A DNA stretch of 49,921 bases from Tenacibaculum sp. L6 (GTDB lineage Bacteria; Bacteroidota; Bacteroidia; Flavobacteriales; Flavobacteriaceae). Below the pieces are notes generated by a model. That model was given only the letters and a program-made list of their open reading frames with translations. It was not told the origin of the DNA and ran no database searches. Position 1 is the stretch's first letter. The number at the start of each line of letters is the position of its first letter. Made by a program: the position numbers and the translations under genes. This document shows, piece by piece, positions 34,860 through 45,364 of this stretch. Location of the stretch: NCBI RefSeq assembly GCF_028823685.1, contig NZ_JAPEHZ010000015.1:1-49921 (forward strand). The letters run 5' to 3'.

Positions 34860-35972
34860 ATGTTGAATTTCAGTTATTGGGAGCTAAAAGAGTGGTTTAC
34901 AACTGTAGATTTTACTGTAGTTGGTAGTGGAATTGTAGGATTGAATTGTGCATTACAGTTGCGAAAAATGCATCCAAAAGCAAAAATTCTAATTCTAGAA
35001 AAAGGAATGTTACCTCAAGGAGCTAGCACTAAAAATGCTGGTTTTGCCTGCTTTGGAAGTTTATCTGAACTCATAGATGATTTAAACACACATACTGAAG
35101 AAGAAGTTGTTAGTTTGGTAAAAAAACGTTGGGAAGGATTACAGTTGTTACGAACAACTTTAGGTGATAAAAACATCGATTTTCAGCAAAATAAAGGATA
35201 CGAATTATTTTTAACTACAGAATTGTACGAATCGTGTTTAGCACAGAAATCGAAGATAAATGAATTATTAAAACCCTTATTTTCTTCGGAAGTTTTTAAG
35301 GTTGATGACAATAAGTTTGGTTTTCAAAACATTCATCAACAGTATATAACTAATCAGTTTGAAGGACAGCTAGATACTGGAAAAATGGCTGCTAAATTGT
35401 TAGAAAAAGTAGTGTCTTCAGGAATTAAAATCGTAAACAATATTCAGGTTAAAAATTTTATTGAAAACAACGAACAAGTTGAGGTTGAAACCAACCAAAT
35501 TACATTTAACACTAAAAAATTATTTTTTGCAACTAACGGATTTGCCAATCAACTGTTGAATGAAAACGTGCAACCCGCTAGAGCACAGGTATTAATTACA
35601 AAGCCGATTAAAAATTTACACATCAAAGGAACTTTTCATTTAGATAAAGGTTATTATTATTTTAGAAATATTGATAATAGAATTTTGTTTGGAGGTGGTA
35701 GAAATCTCGATTTTAAAGGTGAAGAAACTACTGATTTTGGGCAAACAGCAATTATCCAAAACAAATTAGAAGAAATTTTAAAAACAACTATTTTACCAAA
35801 TACAGAAGTTAAAATAGAGCATAGATGGAGTGGAATAATGGGAGTTGGAAATCAGAAAAAAGCGATTATAAAGCAGCTTTCTAACAATGTATTTTGTGGT
35901 GTTCGTTTAGGAGGAATGGGAGTTGCTATAGGTAGTTTGGTAGGGAAGGAGCTTGCGGAACTTTTAGATTAA
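34860..35972 (+). CDS. FAD-dependent oxidoreductase (DAO family)
   Basis: A 370-residue flavoprotein of the DAO/glycine-oxidase family. The N-terminal FAD motif is VVGSGIVGLNCALQLRK with acidic end LILEKG, followed by GASTKNAGFACFG, a typical substrate-side loop. The C-terminal FAD contact is GVRLGGMGVAIGS. The substrate is probably an amine or amino acid, not known. I start at ATG 34860 (MLNFSYWE); ATG 34857 is equally possible, and the ORF start at 34800 adds a non-family leader. The next gene starts 25 bases downstream on the same strand. Confidence 0.88.
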   Translation: MLNFSYWELKEWFTTVDFTVVGSGIVGLNCALQLRKMHPKAKILILEKGMLPQGASTKNAGFACFGSLSELIDDLNTHTEEEVVSLVKKRWEGLQLLRTTLGDKNIDFQQNKGYELFLTTELYESCLAQKSKINELLKPLFSSEVFKVDDNKFGFQNIHQQYITNQFEGQLDTGKMAAKLLEKVVSSGIKIVNNIQVKNFIENNEQVEVETNQITFNTKKLFFATNGFANQLLNENVQPARAQVLITKPIKNLHIKGTFHLDKGYYYFRNIDNRILFGGGRNLDFKGEETTDFGQTAIIQNKLEEILKTTILPNTEVKIEHRWSGIMGVGNQKKAIIKQLSNNVFCGVRLGGMGVAIGSLVGKELAELLD

Positions 35973-35997
35973 CACTATTTCATCTGAAATAAAAAGA

Positions 35998-36447
35998 ATG
36001 AGTATAAAAGAAGAATTATATAAACAATGTGAGTCGTATGTAGATAAGCGTTTACAAACGGTGGAAGAAACAATAGCTTCTCATCAAAAAAGCTTGCAAT
36101 CTGAAATAAAAAGTTCTGCTGGAGATAAACATGAAACAGGACGGGCAATGCTTCAGTTAGAAATGGAAAAAGCAAGTCAACAACTTAGTGGAATAGCTCA
36201 AATGAAAGAAGTTTTAGCAAAATTGAAAATAGATATTACTTCAGAAGCAGCTTGTTTGGGCAGCGTGGTGGAAACTTCTACTACAAATTATTTTATCAGT
36301 ATGAGTGTAGGTTTACTAACGGTTGATAATAAAAAATACTTCGCTATCTCACCTTCTTCACCTATTGGAAAGCTAATTTTAGGAAAAAAAGTAGGAGAAA
36401 GCTTCGATTTTAATGGAGCGAAAAACACGATTAAAAAAATTTTCTAA
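35998..36447 (+). CDS. Conserved protein with coiled coil and GreA-like C-terminal domain
   Basis: A 149-residue protein. Residues 1-75 are strongly helical and polar (probable coiled coil, with KSLQSEIKSSAGDKHETGRAML), and residues 85-149 resemble the C-terminal domain of transcript-cleavage factors GreA/GreB (FAISPSSPIGKLILGKKVGESF). The combination, coiled coil plus that FKBP-like domain, is that of a GreA-like factor, but the acidic tip residues are not evident. In databases such proteins are often misnamed as 3-oxoacyl-ACP synthase; nothing here supports that. Possibly an RNA polymerase secondary-channel factor; inference. Confidence 0.7.
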   Translation: MSIKEELYKQCESYVDKRLQTVEETIASHQKSLQSEIKSSAGDKHETGRAMLQLEMEKASQQLSGIAQMKEVLAKLKIDITSEAACLGSVVETSTTNYFISMSVGLLTVDNKKYFAISPSSPIGKLILGKKVGESFDFNGAKNTIKKIF

Positions 36448-36633
36448 AAAAAGTAGGGTAAATTAAAACCTAATTGTTTTATATGCAGGAAAGGTTGTTA
36501 TAACCAAGAATAGAAAGAGAAACTACAATACACTTTTATCTTTTGGTGTTTAATACGGTAAGAGTGTATTTTTTTAAGAAACAAATTTATTTTAAGATAG
36601 TTGAGTAATAATTATGAGATAGTTATTATTGGT

Positions 36634-37569
36634 TTAAACAGCCTTTTTTAATTTAAAAAAGGCTGTTGTTTTTTCCTCAATATTTTCTTGATGATTTATA
36701 AAAATCGATTGGTTATCGTAAACTACTTCTATCAACCAATATCCTCCTTTAAAATAAGATTTTACCACAGTTCCTTTTAAATTGGAAGGCTCATCAACAA
36801 TTTGTAGTTGATTTGGGTATAACAACATGGTTTGATTGTTAATTGAAATTTCATTTACATCATCAAATAACGAAGCCACATATTTTTCTTTAGGATGTTG
36901 GTATAAGTTAGAAGGACTGCCATATGCAAGTACTTGATGATTTCGGATTACCATCATGTTGTCGGCAAAAGATAAAGCATCGTTTCCGTCGTGGGTAGCT
37001 ACTATACAAGCGATGTTTTTCTTTTTTAGGTAAGCGAATAATCGTCTACGTAACGAGTTTTTTTTGAAATTATCTATCTGACTAAAAGGTTCATCTAACA
37101 ATAACAACTCAGGTTCTTTGGCTAATGCTCTAGCAATAGATACTCGTTGTTGCTGACCACCACTTAAATTTTTTACCTTTTCGTTGGCAAGCTCTGTCAT
37201 TTCAATAACTTCTAAAAGTTCTTGAGTTCTTTCTTCTGCTTCTTTAGGGTAAAATCGTGAGAGGAATTTTTTAATGTTTTCACTTACAGAGGTAAACGGC
37301 ATTAAATCAAAATCTTGTGCTACGTACTTGAAAAATTCCATTCCAGGAACCAAGTGATGTTCTGGGCCTAAAATTTGAGTATCATTCCAAAATAAATCTC
37401 CTTTATCAACATCTAACAAACCATAAACGATTTTTAAAAGAGTTGATTTTCCGCAACCACTTTCACCCATAACACACAAATGTTCTCCTTTTTGTAAGGT
37501 GAAATGGATGTTTTCTAAGGTTTTTTCTTTTGAAGGATAGGTAAATGAAATATTGTTTACTTGTAGCAT
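36634..37569 (-). CDS. ABC transporter ATP-binding protein
   Basis: A 311-residue ATPase subunit. Walker A GESGCGKSTLLK, signature LSGGQQQRVSIARAL and Walker B ELLLLDEPFSQID are all intact, followed by the H-loop VATHDGND. Residues about 235-311 form an extra domain like the TOBE regulatory domain of PotA/FbpC-type importers. No permease or binding protein is adjacent, so the transported substrate is unknown; partners must be elsewhere or the protein may serve several permeases. It is encoded downstream of rimK on the same strand with a 63-base gap. Confidence 0.92.
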   Translation of the reverse strand: MLQVNNISFTYPSKEKTLENIHFTLQKGEHLCVMGESGCGKSTLLKIVYGLLDVDKGDLFWNDTQILGPEHHLVPGMEFFKYVAQDFDLMPFTSVSENIKKFLSRFYPKEAEERTQELLEVIEMTELANEKVKNLSGGQQQRVSIARALAKEPELLLLDEPFSQIDNFKKNSLRRRLFAYLKKKNIACIVATHDGNDALSFADNMMVIRNHQVLAYGSPSNLYQHPKEKYVASLFDDVNEISINNQTMLLYPNQLQIVDEPSNLKGTVVKSYFKGGYWLIEVVYDNQSIFINHQENIEEKTTAFFKLKKAV

Positions 37570-37632
37570 AAATGCAAAAGTAACGGATTAGCAGGAAACA
37601 AAAAACCGACACTTTCGTATCGGTTTATATTT

Positions 37633-38505
37633 TTAAGCGCTTCTTTCAACAAAGCGAATAATACTTTTGGCGATATCTTTTCCTGTGGCTTTTTCAATAC
37701 CTTCTAAACCAGGAGAAGAGTTTACTTCTAAGATTAACGGACCTCTATCTGACTGTAACATATCTACACCCGCAACACCTAATCGCATTGCTTTAGCAGC
37801 TTTTAAAGCAGCGTTTTCTTCTTCATCAGTTAATTCTATGATTTCAGCGGTTCCACCTCTGTGTAAATTCGATCTAAATTCACCTTCTTTACCTTGACGT
37901 TTCATAGCACCTACAACCACACCATCAACTACAAATGCACGAATATCAGCTCCTTTTGCTTCTTTAATGTATTCTTGAACGATTACACGAGCTTGAAGGC
38001 CGTTAAACGCCTCTAAAACCGATTCAGCAGCTTTTTTTGTTTCAGCTAATACAACTCCTAATCCTTGTGTTCCTTCTAGTAATTTAATGATTAAAGGAGC
38101 ACCTCCTACTTTTTTTATAATTTCAGAAGTGTCTTTAGAATAATTGGTAAAAACAGTTTTTGGCAACCCTAAATTTGCTCTAGATAACACTTGTAAACTG
38201 CTTAATTTATCTCTAGATCTTACTAAGGCTTGTGACTCTACAACCGAAAAAACTTTCATCATTTCAAATTGACGTACTACAGCAGTACCATAAAAAGTAA
38301 CTGAGGCTCCGATACGAGGTATAATAGCATCTACATCAGTTATAAGCTCATGGTTGTATACAATAGCTGGTTTTCTTTTTTCAATAATTAAATCACATTT
38401 TGTATGATCTAATACTAGCATTTGATGACCTCTTTTTTCTCCTGCTTCTACTAAACGTTTTGTTGAATATAATTTTGAGTTTCTAGAAAGAACAACAATT
38501 TTCAT
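37633..38505 (-). CDS. rimK: Ribosomal protein S6-L-glutamate ligase RimK
   Basis: RimK is an ATP-grasp ligase that adds glutamate residues to the C-terminus of ribosomal protein S6 and can make polyglutamate. The 290-residue protein has the family's conserved start ([22 protein letters not shown]), the ATP-grasp loop [12 protein letters not shown] and the late metal-binding [18 protein letters not shown]. The length is normal. The gene at 38613 on the same strand encodes a small retropepsin-like protease (RimB type), the usual partner of RimK; in related systems it removes or trims the tail. This supports a S6-tail modification module here. Confidence 0.95.
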   Translation of the reverse strand: MKIVVLSRNSKLYSTKRLVEAGEKRGHQMLVLDHTKCDLIIEKRKPAIVYNHELITDVDAIIPRIGASVTFYGTAVVRQFEMMKVFSVVESQALVRSRDKLSSLQVLSRANLGLPKTVFTNYSKDTSEIIKKVGGAPLIIKLLEGTQGLGVVLAETKKAAESVLEAFNGLQARVIVQEYIKEAKGADIRAFVVDGVVVGAMKRQGKEGEFRSNLHRGGTAEIIELTDEEENAALKAAKAMRLGVAGVDMLQSDRGPLILEVNSSPGLEGIEKATGKDIAKSIIRFVERSA

Positions 38506-38612
38506 GTGTTTGTTTTTACTGTTTTTTTAATAGTCATAATATAACCTTTCTTAATGAAAATAATCAAGCAAATATTTTATTTAATGATTATTTAAATTAC
38601 GCAGGTTTCATT

Positions 38613-39026
38613 TTATTTTTCTTTTGACGTGATGTTTTTTTGTGAAACATCAACGATAAATTTTTTATTTAAAAATTTTCTACCAATTAAAACTGGATAG
38701 GTCATTTTACCTCTATCAGATAAAGATAGCTTTATTTTATATTTTTTATCGAAAAAAACAACAGATGTTGATACCACATATCTTTTTTGTTTTTTACCGT
38801 TTGAGCTCCGTATACTTTTAACTTGATACTTGTTGGTTTGTAGCAATTTATTATTGTATTTTTCTGTTTTCGGACACAATAATATAAATTCTAACACGCC
38901 ATCTTTTTCTTTAATATGCTTACAATGTATCGCAGAAGTATAGGCACCTGTATCTATTTTAGCAGGCAAATCTTCAATTTCCCAGTTTAAAAAGGATATT
39001 TTTTCAACTCTTCCTATTAGTTTCAT
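38613..39026 (-). CDS. RimK-associated retropepsin-like protease (RimB / DUF785 type)
   Basis: A 137-residue protein of the family once called ATP-dependent zinc protease (PF05618), now thought to be a retropepsin-like aspartic peptidase. The motif KIDTGAYTSAIHCKHI near the N-terminus (Asp-Thr-Gly-Ala) is the aspartic site. The basic C-terminal half includes LIGRKFLNKKFIVDV, the second strand pair. Located just before rimK on the same strand (107-base gap), which is the usual place for RimB. It likely processes the glutamate tail on S6. Confidence in family is high; the exact reaction is known from relatives only. Confidence 0.85.
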   Translation of the reverse strand: MKLIGRVEKISFLNWEIEDLPAKIDTGAYTSAIHCKHIKEKDGVLEFILLCPKTEKYNNKLLQTNKYQVKSIRSSNGKKQKRYVVSTSVVFFDKKYKIKLSLSDRGKMTYPVLIGRKFLNKKFIVDVSQKNITSKEK

Positions 39027-39112
39027 AAGATAAAAAGTTAAGGAAGGCGAATTACTTACTATTTTTTGAAATACGCAATACCAAATTATCTATTTATTAA
39101 AAATAAAAAAAA

Positions 39113-39136
39113 AAACCAGTGCTTACACACTGGTTT
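39113..39136 (-). terminator. Terminator
   Basis: AAACCAGTG (39113-39121) and CACTGGTTT (39128-39136) form a 9-base stem with a 6-base loop. On the minus strand it is followed by a long T run, so it ends the M13 peptidase transcript. Confidence 0.85.
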
Positions 39137-39162
39137 AAAGGTACTTATTTTTTTTGTTGAAT

Positions 39163-41241
39163 TTACCAAATTCTAACGCGATCTTCTGGTTTTAAGTACA
39201 TGTTATCTCCTTCTTTCACATCAAATGCTTCATAGAAAGCATCAACATTTTTAAGAGGCATGTAGGCTCTGTATTTTCCAGGAGCATGTGGATCTGTCAT
39301 GATTTGGTTTTTTAAAGCCTCATCACGTACTTTAGTTCTCCAAATTGTTGCCCAAGAAAGGAAGAAACGTTGCTCAGGAGTATACCCATCAATGTTTTCA
39401 GGACGACCATTTTTTTCTAAGAAAATTTGTAATCCTTCATAAGCAGCTTGTACACCACCTAAATCACCAATGTTTTCACCTAAGGTAAATTCACCATTTA
39501 AGTTCATACTGTCAATAGCAACAATGTCACTAAATTGTTTGATTAATTTAGAACCAGCTTCTTTAAATTTTTCTGAATCTTCTTCAGTCCACCAATTTTT
39601 TAAGTTTCCATCACCGTCGAAACGAGCACCAGAATCATCAAAACTGTGTGAAATTTCGTGACCAATAACTGCTCCAATTCCTCCATAGTTTACAGCTTCA
39701 TCAGCTTTGTAGTTATAGAAAGGAGGTTGTAAAATTGCTGCTGGGAAAACGATTTCATTGTTTACCGGGTTAAAGTAAGCATTTACTGTTTGAGGAGACA
39801 TTCCCCATTCAGTTCTATCTACTTCTTTACCTAATTTAGCTATATCTTTTTCAAAGTTCCATTTACGAACGTTAACGGCGTTGTCAAAGTATGTACCTCC
39901 TTGCTCTAATCCTTTTACTTGTAAAGTAGTGTAATCTTTCCACTTATCAGGATATGCAATTTTAACAGTTAATTTGCTTAATTTTTCTAAAGCTTTTTCT
40001 TTAGTCTCAGCACTCATCCAAGGTAATTGCGCAATACGTTTTTCAAAACCTAACATTACGTTATCAATCATTTCCTTAGCTTTTTGCTTTGCTTCTGGCG
40101 GGAATTTCTCGTCAACATATAATTTACCTAAAGCTTCACCTATTGCACCGTTTAAATTAGCTAAAGCACGCTCATTTCTTGGTTTTTGTTGTTTAGCTCC
40201 ACGCATTTCTTTGCTATAAAACTCCCAATTAGCTTTTTCTAAATCGGTAGATAATAAACCTAATGAGTTGTTAATTGCATTCCAACGTAATACTAATTTA
40301 ACATCTTCAATAGGAGCATTTTTTAATACTTCGTTCATAGCTTTGAAGTATTTAGGATCGGTAACGATAACTTTTTCGATATTTTCAACACCAATTCCTT
40401 TTAAATGCGCTTCCCAATCAATTACTGGAGCTAATTCAGCTAATTCAGCAATAGTCATGGGGTTGTACATTTTACGAGTATCTCTACGCTCTTCTTTAGT
40501 CATCATTGGCTCAGCTAAACTTTTTTCAAAAGCGACAATAGTTGCTGCATTTTTCTTAGCTGTTGCTTCATCATCACCAAATTCTTGTAACATTTTTGCT
40601 ACAAACACTTGATATTTTTCAAGTTTGTCTTTTACTTTTTCGTCTACGTAGTAGTCTCTAGATAAACCAAGTCCACCAGCGCCCATATAACCAGCATTCA
40701 TGCTACTGTTTTTAAGGTCGTTAAATACCCCAAAACCGTAAAAACCACCACCACCGTAAGGAGCCATGTTGGTAATATATGTTTGTACGTCGTTTAAGTC
40801 TTTAATTTCCTCAATTTTTTGAAGAAAAGGTTGTAAAGGTGCTTTACCAGCGTTGTTTCTAGCTACGGTATCCATGATAGTTTCGTAGTAGTTTACCGCT
40901 TTTTCTTGATCAGAATCTATTTCGTTTCCTTCAGCATCTTTTATTTTTTCGAAGTTTCCTTCTTCAATCGCTTTGTTTAAGATGGCTAAGACATCTTTGG
41001 TAGTGGTTTTTCTTAATTGATTGAATCCTCCCCAAGAAGTTTCATCAGCTGGAATTTCAGTTTTATCAACCCAAGAACCGTTTACATATCTAAAGAAATC
41101 GTCTGTTGGTTGTACCGAAGTATCCATGTTTTCTAAAACAATTGCCTGTACTTTTTCTTCAGGCTTTTTGTCTGTTTTACAAGCCACAACTCCTAAAGAA
41201 GCAACTGCAGTTGTAAACAACATTTTGTGAATGGTTTTCAT
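39163..41241 (-). CDS. M13 family metallopeptidase, lipoprotein
   Basis: A 692-residue neprilysin-like zinc peptidase (PepO type) that cleaves small peptides outside the cytoplasm. It has a lipoprotein signal (ASLGVVAC). The N-terminal M13 domain begins MDTSVQPTDDFFRYVNGSW, and the catalytic zinc site is GHEISHSFDDSGARFDG (His528, Glu529, His532) with the third ligand in ENIGDLGG. It ends in VRIW, as M13 enzymes typically end with a C-terminal Trp. All motifs are intact. A second exported peptidase follows upstream on the same strand. Confidence 0.96.
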   Translation of the reverse strand: MKTIHKMLFTTAVASLGVVACKTDKKPEEKVQAIVLENMDTSVQPTDDFFRYVNGSWVDKTEIPADETSWGGFNQLRKTTTKDVLAILNKAIEEGNFEKIKDAEGNEIDSDQEKAVNYYETIMDTVARNNAGKAPLQPFLQKIEEIKDLNDVQTYITNMAPYGGGGFYGFGVFNDLKNSSMNAGYMGAGGLGLSRDYYVDEKVKDKLEKYQVFVAKMLQEFGDDEATAKKNAATIVAFEKSLAEPMMTKEERRDTRKMYNPMTIAELAELAPVIDWEAHLKGIGVENIEKVIVTDPKYFKAMNEVLKNAPIEDVKLVLRWNAINNSLGLLSTDLEKANWEFYSKEMRGAKQQKPRNERALANLNGAIGEALGKLYVDEKFPPEAKQKAKEMIDNVMLGFEKRIAQLPWMSAETKEKALEKLSKLTVKIAYPDKWKDYTTLQVKGLEQGGTYFDNAVNVRKWNFEKDIAKLGKEVDRTEWGMSPQTVNAYFNPVNNEIVFPAAILQPPFYNYKADEAVNYGGIGAVIGHEISHSFDDSGARFDGDGNLKNWWTEEDSEKFKEAGSKLIKQFSDIVAIDSMNLNGEFTLGENIGDLGGVQAAYEGLQIFLEKNGRPENIDGYTPEQRFFLSWATIWRTKVRDEALKNQIMTDPHAPGKYRAYMPLKNVDAFYEAFDVKEGDNMYLKPEDRVRIW

Positions 41242-41278
41242 TTTTTGTGGTTTTTAAATGAATCTTTTATTTAACAAA

Positions 41279-41306
41279 CTACCTCGAGGTTTTTTCCTCG
41301 AGGTAG
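41279..41306 (-). terminator. Terminator
   Basis: CTACCTCGAGG (41279-41289) and CCTCGAGGTAG (41296-41306) form a perfect 11-base stem with a six-base T loop. It lies after the stop of the prolyl oligopeptidase gene on the minus strand. Confidence 0.88.
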
Positions 41307-41353
41307 TAAATTTACTCTAATAAGAGTGTGTTTTTATAAAAGTGTTACAGTTT

Positions 41354-43513
41354 TTAACTCTTTATTTCTGATTTTTGAGCATTTGGTAACGATTCAAACC
41401 CCATATTGAATAAAGTGAATCCGAAAATATCAGCATATTGCTCAATAGTTTTAGCTACAGGAGTTCCTGCACCGTGACCCGCATTTGTTTCAATTCTGAT
41501 TAATACAGGGTTATTTCCTTGTTGCTTGTCTTGTAATTCAGCAGCAAATTTAAAACTATGTGCAGGTACTACACGATCGTCATGATCACCTGTAGTTACC
41601 ATTGTTGCAGGATATTGAACACCTTCTTTTACGTTGTGTACTGGTGAATATCCTTTTAAGTAGTTAAACATTTCTTCACTTTGTTCAGAAGTTCCGTAGT
41701 CATAAGCCCAACCAGCTCCAGCTGTAAAGGTGTGGTAACGTAACATATCTAATACTCCAACAGCAGGTAACGCTACTTTCATTAAATCAGGACGTTGTGT
41801 CATCGTAGCTCCTACTAATAATCCTCCGTTTGAACCACCTCTAATTGCTAAATAATCAGAAGAAGTATAGTTTTCTTTAATTAGGTATTCAGCAGCAGCA
41901 ATAAAATCATCAAATACGTTTTGCTTTTTTAACTGCGTACCTGCATCGTGCCATTTTTTACCGTACTCTCCACCACCACGTAAGTTTGGTACAGCGTATA
42001 CACCACCTTGCTCCATCCAAACAGCATTAGCAATACTAAAACTTGGAGTTAAAGAAATGTTGAATCCACCATAACCATATAAAATAGTAGGGTTTTTACC
42101 ATTTAACTCTAGTCCTTTTTTATAAGTAATAATCATAGGAACTTTTGTTCCGTCTTTTGAAGTGTAGAATACTTGCTTGCTTTCATAATCATCTGCGTTG
42201 AAAGAAATAGCAGGTTTCCAGTATAATTCATACGTTCCGTCTTCTGGATTGAATTTGTAAGAAGAACTTGGCGTGTTGTAGTTTGTGAAAGAGAAATATA
42301 ACTCTTTAGCCTCAGTTTTTCCACCGAAACCACCAGCAGTTCCTACGCCTGGTAATTTAACCTCACGGATTAATTTTCCGTCAAAATCGTATTGTACTAC
42401 TTTAGAAACAGCATCTACCATATATTTCGCAAAGAAATATCCACCTCCAGTTGAAGGAGATAATACATTTCCTGTTTCAGGAATAAAGTCTACCCAGTTT
42501 TCAGGTGTTGGGTTTGAAGCATCAACAGTAACAATCTTTTTGTTAGGAGCGTTTAAGTTAGTAACTAAATATAATTTACTTCCTCTACTGTCTATTACAC
42601 CAGTATCGCTATCAAAATTATCAATGATAGGGGTTAACTTGCTATTTGGATCCGTTAAATCTTTGATGAATAACTTGTTTCCAGAAGTTGAAGTTGAAGC
42701 AGAAATTAATAGGTATTTATTGTCTTCAGTTAAGTAACCACCTACATAACGGTGCTTTTGTTCTGGAGTAGCTCCAAAAATAACTTCATCAGAACTTTGA
42801 GGAGTTCCTAATTTGTGATAATATAATTTATGTTGATCAGTTTTTGCTGATAACTCACTTCCTTTTGGTTTATCGTAGCTAGAATAGTAGAAACCTTCGT
42901 TTCCTTTCCAAGCAATTCCAGAGAATTTTACATCAACTAAAGTATCTCCTTTAATTTCTTTAGTTTCAGCATCCATTACAATTACCTTTCTCCAATCACT
43001 TCCTCCTTCAGAAATAGCGTAAGCTACTGTTTTTCCATCTTTAGTAAAACTGATTGACCCTAATGATGTAGTTCCGTCTTCAGCAAAAGTGTTAGGATCT
43101 AAGAAAACTTCTTCTTTCCCGTCTTTATCTTTTCTATAGATAACGTATTGGTTTTGTAATCCGTCATTTTTATAGAAATAAGTATAATCTCCTTCTTTAA
43201 ATGGCGTTCCTACTTTTTCGTAGTTCCATAATTCAGATAAACGTTCTTTTAATTGTTCGCGGTAAGGAATTTTACTTAAATAATCGAAGGTAACTTCATT
43301 TTCAGCTTTTACCCAAGCTTCAGTTTCAGCACTTCTATCATCTTCTAACCAACGGTAGTTGTCAGTTACTTTGGTACCAAAGTATTCATCTATCACAGGT
43401 TTTTTAGCTGTTTCAGGGTAATTCACACTAATATCGTTTTTAGATTGTTTTTCTTCTTTACAAGAAACTAAAATAGCTCCTGCACAAATAATGGGAAGAA
43501 GGATTCTTTTCAT
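41354..43513 (-). CDS. Prolyl oligopeptidase family serine peptidase, lipoprotein
   Basis: A 719-residue S9A peptidase that cuts after Pro in short peptides. It has a lipoprotein signal ([13 protein letters not shown]). The N-terminal propeller-domain start is [28 protein letters not shown], then a seven-bladed beta-propeller, then the alpha/beta hydrolase with Ser561 in [11 protein letters not shown], Asp645 in [13 protein letters not shown] and His680 in NAGHGAG. It is full length. Together with the M13 gene this gives two envelope peptidases in a row, consistent with a peptide-feeding lifestyle. The gene is divergent from the thioredoxin gene. Confidence 0.96.
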   Translation of the reverse strand: MKRILLPIICAGAILVSCKEEKQSKNDISVNYPETAKKPVIDEYFGTKVTDNYRWLEDDRSAETEAWVKAENEVTFDYLSKIPYREQLKERLSELWNYEKVGTPFKEGDYTYFYKNDGLQNQYVIYRKDKDGKEEVFLDPNTFAEDGTTSLGSISFTKDGKTVAYAISEGGSDWRKVIVMDAETKEIKGDTLVDVKFSGIAWKGNEGFYYSSYDKPKGSELSAKTDQHKLYYHKLGTPQSSDEVIFGATPEQKHRYVGGYLTEDNKYLLISASTSTSGNKLFIKDLTDPNSKLTPIIDNFDSDTGVIDSRGSKLYLVTNLNAPNKKIVTVDASNPTPENWVDFIPETGNVLSPSTGGGYFFAKYMVDAVSKVVQYDFDGKLIREVKLPGVGTAGGFGGKTEAKELYFSFTNYNTPSSSYKFNPEDGTYELYWKPAISFNADDYESKQVFYTSKDGTKVPMIITYKKGLELNGKNPTILYGYGGFNISLTPSFSIANAVWMEQGGVYAVPNLRGGGEYGKKWHDAGTQLKKQNVFDDFIAAAEYLIKENYTSSDYLAIRGGSNGGLLVGATMTQRPDLMKVALPAVGVLDMLRYHTFTAGAGWAYDYGTSEQSEEMFNYLKGYSPVHNVKEGVQYPATMVTTGDHDDRVVPAHSFKFAAELQDKQQGNNPVLIRIETNAGHGAGTPVAKTIEQYADIFGFTLFNMGFESLPNAQKSEIKS

Positions 43514-43652
43514 GATTTAAAAATTGGTTAATTGGATCAAATTTAGAAGAAAAACGATGACAACAATTCTTTTTAAGATGAATTTAACAAAAATGCCACT
43601 GAAAGTTATTGAAATAAAAACGACTACCTTTACATAAATATAATAGATAAAC

Positions 43653-44012
43653 ATGACAGAGAATTTAAATAAGGAAACATTCTTTAAGAAGGTTTTTAAT
43701 TATGAAGAGAATAAAGAGTGGAAGTTTGAAGGAGAAATTCCAGCAATTATTGATTTTTATGCCGATTGGTGCGGGCCATGTAAAGCTTTGGCTCCTGTTT
43801 TAGAAGAGTTGAGTAATGAGTACGAAGGAAAAATCAATATTTATAAAATAGATACAGAAGCTGATCAAGAATTATCAGCTGCTTTTGGTATTAGAAGCAT
43901 TCCATCAATGTTATTTTGTCCAGTAGGAGAAGACCCACAAATGGCTCATGGAGCGTTGCCAAAAAAACAGATAGAACAAATAATTGCAGATGTATTAAAG
44001 GTTGAAAAATAA
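43653..44012 (+). CDS. Thioredoxin
   Basis: A 119-residue thioredoxin with the active-site motif DWCGPCK (Cys40, Cys43) and the conserved cis-Pro in IRSIPSM. It has no signal peptide, so it acts in the cytoplasm. Thioredoxin reduces the C-terminal cysteine pair of ribonucleotide reductase NrdA, and its gene lies just upstream of nrdB-nrdA here. It has its own terminator at 44046, so it is probably not in the same transcript. A slightly extended N-terminus (residues 1-28) precedes the fold. Confidence 0.93.
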   Translation: MTENLNKETFFKKVFNYEENKEWKFEGEIPAIIDFYADWCGPCKALAPVLEELSNEYEGKINIYKIDTEADQELSAAFGIRSIPSMLFCPVGEDPQMAHGALPKKQIEQIIADVLKVEK

Positions 44013-44323
44013 GCCCTTCTTTTTTACACTAAAAGGAGAAGTTAAAAAGTGATGCAATTAGCATCACTTTTTTTATGTGTAAACACCAAACAAGAAACTC
44101 AGTGAGTATCACTGTTTAAGCGATTTTTTGGTTTTTAAGTGTTTGTTTTTAAGTTTTTTATGACAGGAGTTGGTTTTGTTAAAATCAGCAAAAAAATCCA
44201 TTTTGTTAAAAACTTCAAGGGATTTGTGAATAAGTAAAGCTTTCAATTTTTAGCAATTTTTTCAATCTTTGTTTCTCCCTCAAAGCGAGAAAAAAATAAC
44301 ACACTAAAAGAGCTAAAAAAAGC
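44013..44323. other. Intergenic region before nrdB
   Basis: This 311-base gap holds the thioredoxin terminator at 44046-44077 and then AT-rich DNA up to the nrdB ATG. I see no gene. No convincing NrdR-box pair (ACAxwATATxTTGT type) is visible, and no perfect TTG/TAnnTTTG promoter; the nrdB promoter should lie between 44090 and 44310. Confidence 0.6.
44046..44077 (+). terminator. Terminator after thioredoxin gene
   Basis: AAAGTGATGC (44046-44055) and GCATCACTTT (44061-44070) form a perfect 10-base stem with loop AATTA, followed by a T run. Confidence 0.88.
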
Positions 44324-45295
44324 ATGGCATCTATTGAACCAATTTTACAAGAAAATAAAGACAGATTTGTAATTTTTCCAATCCAACATAACGATTTATG
44401 GGAGTGGTATAAAAAGCAACAAGCTTGTTTTTGGACTGCAGAAGAAATTGATTTACATTCAGATTTAAACGACTGGAACACCAAGTTAACAGATGATGAG
44501 CGTTACTTTATTAAGCACGTTTTAGCATTTTTTGCAGCATCTGACGGAATTGTAAATGAAAATTTAGCAGAAAACTTTGTAAATGAAGTTCAGTATTCAG
44601 AAGCAAAGTTCTTTTATGGTTTTCAAATCATGATGGAAAATATTCATTCTGAAACCTATTCATTATTAATTGATACCTACATTAAAGATGAAGAGGAGAA
44701 AGACAGGTTGTTTAAGGCAATTGATGTTTTTCCTGCCATTAAAAAGAAAGCTGACTGGGCATTAAAATGGATCGAATCTGATTCGTTTGCTGAGCGTTTA
44801 ATTGCTTTTGCTGCGGTAGAAGGAATTTTCTTCTCAGGATCATTCTGTTCAATTTTCTGGCTAAAGAAACGAGGGTTATTACCTGGGTTAACCTTCTCTA
44901 ACGAGTTAATTTCTCGTGATGAAGGTATGCACTGTGATTTTGCGGTACACTTACACAACAATCACTTAGTAAACAAGGTGCCAAAAGAAAGAATTAAAGA
45001 AATCATTATTTCTGCTTTAGATATTGAAAGAGAGTTTATTACTGAATCACTTCCAGTAAGTTTAATTGGTATGAACGCAACGTTAATGACTCAGTATTTA
45101 GAGTATGTTACCGATAGATTACTTTTAGAATTCGGATGTGAAAAAGAGTACGAGTCTACTAACCCATTTGATTTCATGGAAATGATTTCTTTGGAAGGAA
45201 AAACTAATTTCTTCGAAAAAAGAGTATCAGAGTACCAAAAAGCCGGAGTAAAATCAGGAGGTACAGGAAGCATCAGCTTTGATGCAGATTTTTAG
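44324..45295 (+). CDS. nrdB: Ribonucleotide reductase class I, beta subunit
   Basis: NrdB holds the diiron-tyrosyl cofactor that starts ribonucleotide reduction in NrdA. The 323-residue protein is of the eukaryote-like R2 type: [12 protein letters not shown] (Asp74), [18 protein letters not shown] (Glu105, His108, radical Tyr112), AAVEGIFF (Glu166) and RDEGMHCDF (Glu200, His203). These match the iron ligands and tyrosine known from mouse R2. The C-terminal tail that docks on NrdA is present. nrdA follows after 173 bases that contain a hairpin at 45336-45364. Confidence 0.96.
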   Translation: MASIEPILQENKDRFVIFPIQHNDLWEWYKKQQACFWTAEEIDLHSDLNDWNTKLTDDERYFIKHVLAFFAASDGIVNENLAENFVNEVQYSEAKFFYGFQIMMENIHSETYSLLIDTYIKDEEEKDRLFKAIDVFPAIKKKADWALKWIESDSFAERLIAFAAVEGIFFSGSFCSIFWLKKRGLLPGLTFSNELISRDEGMHCDFAVHLHNNHLVNKVPKERIKEIIISALDIEREFITESLPVSLIGMNATLMTQYLEYVTDRLLLEFGCEKEYESTNPFDFMEMISLEGKTNFFEKRVSEYQKAGVKSGGTGSISFDADF

Positions 45296-45335
45296 GAACC
45301 AATAAGCTGCTGTTCCCCTATATGCAGTATTACTC

Positions 45336-45364
45336 AGCTAAAGCACAGTAAACGTGCTTTAGCT
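45336..45364 (+). promoter_or_regulatory. Hairpin between nrdB and nrdA
   Basis: AGCTAAAGCAC (45336-45346) and GTGCTTTAGCT (45354-45364) pair perfectly over 11 bases around a 7-base loop. There is no T run after it, so it is not a typical terminator. It could set the nrdB:nrdA transcript ratio by stabilising or processing the message; inference only. Confidence 0.5.

Noticed and set aside
35998..36447. 3-oxoacyl-ACP synthase
   Set aside because: A frequent database name for such proteins, but the 149 residues lack any ketosynthase motif; the C-terminal part looks GreA-like.
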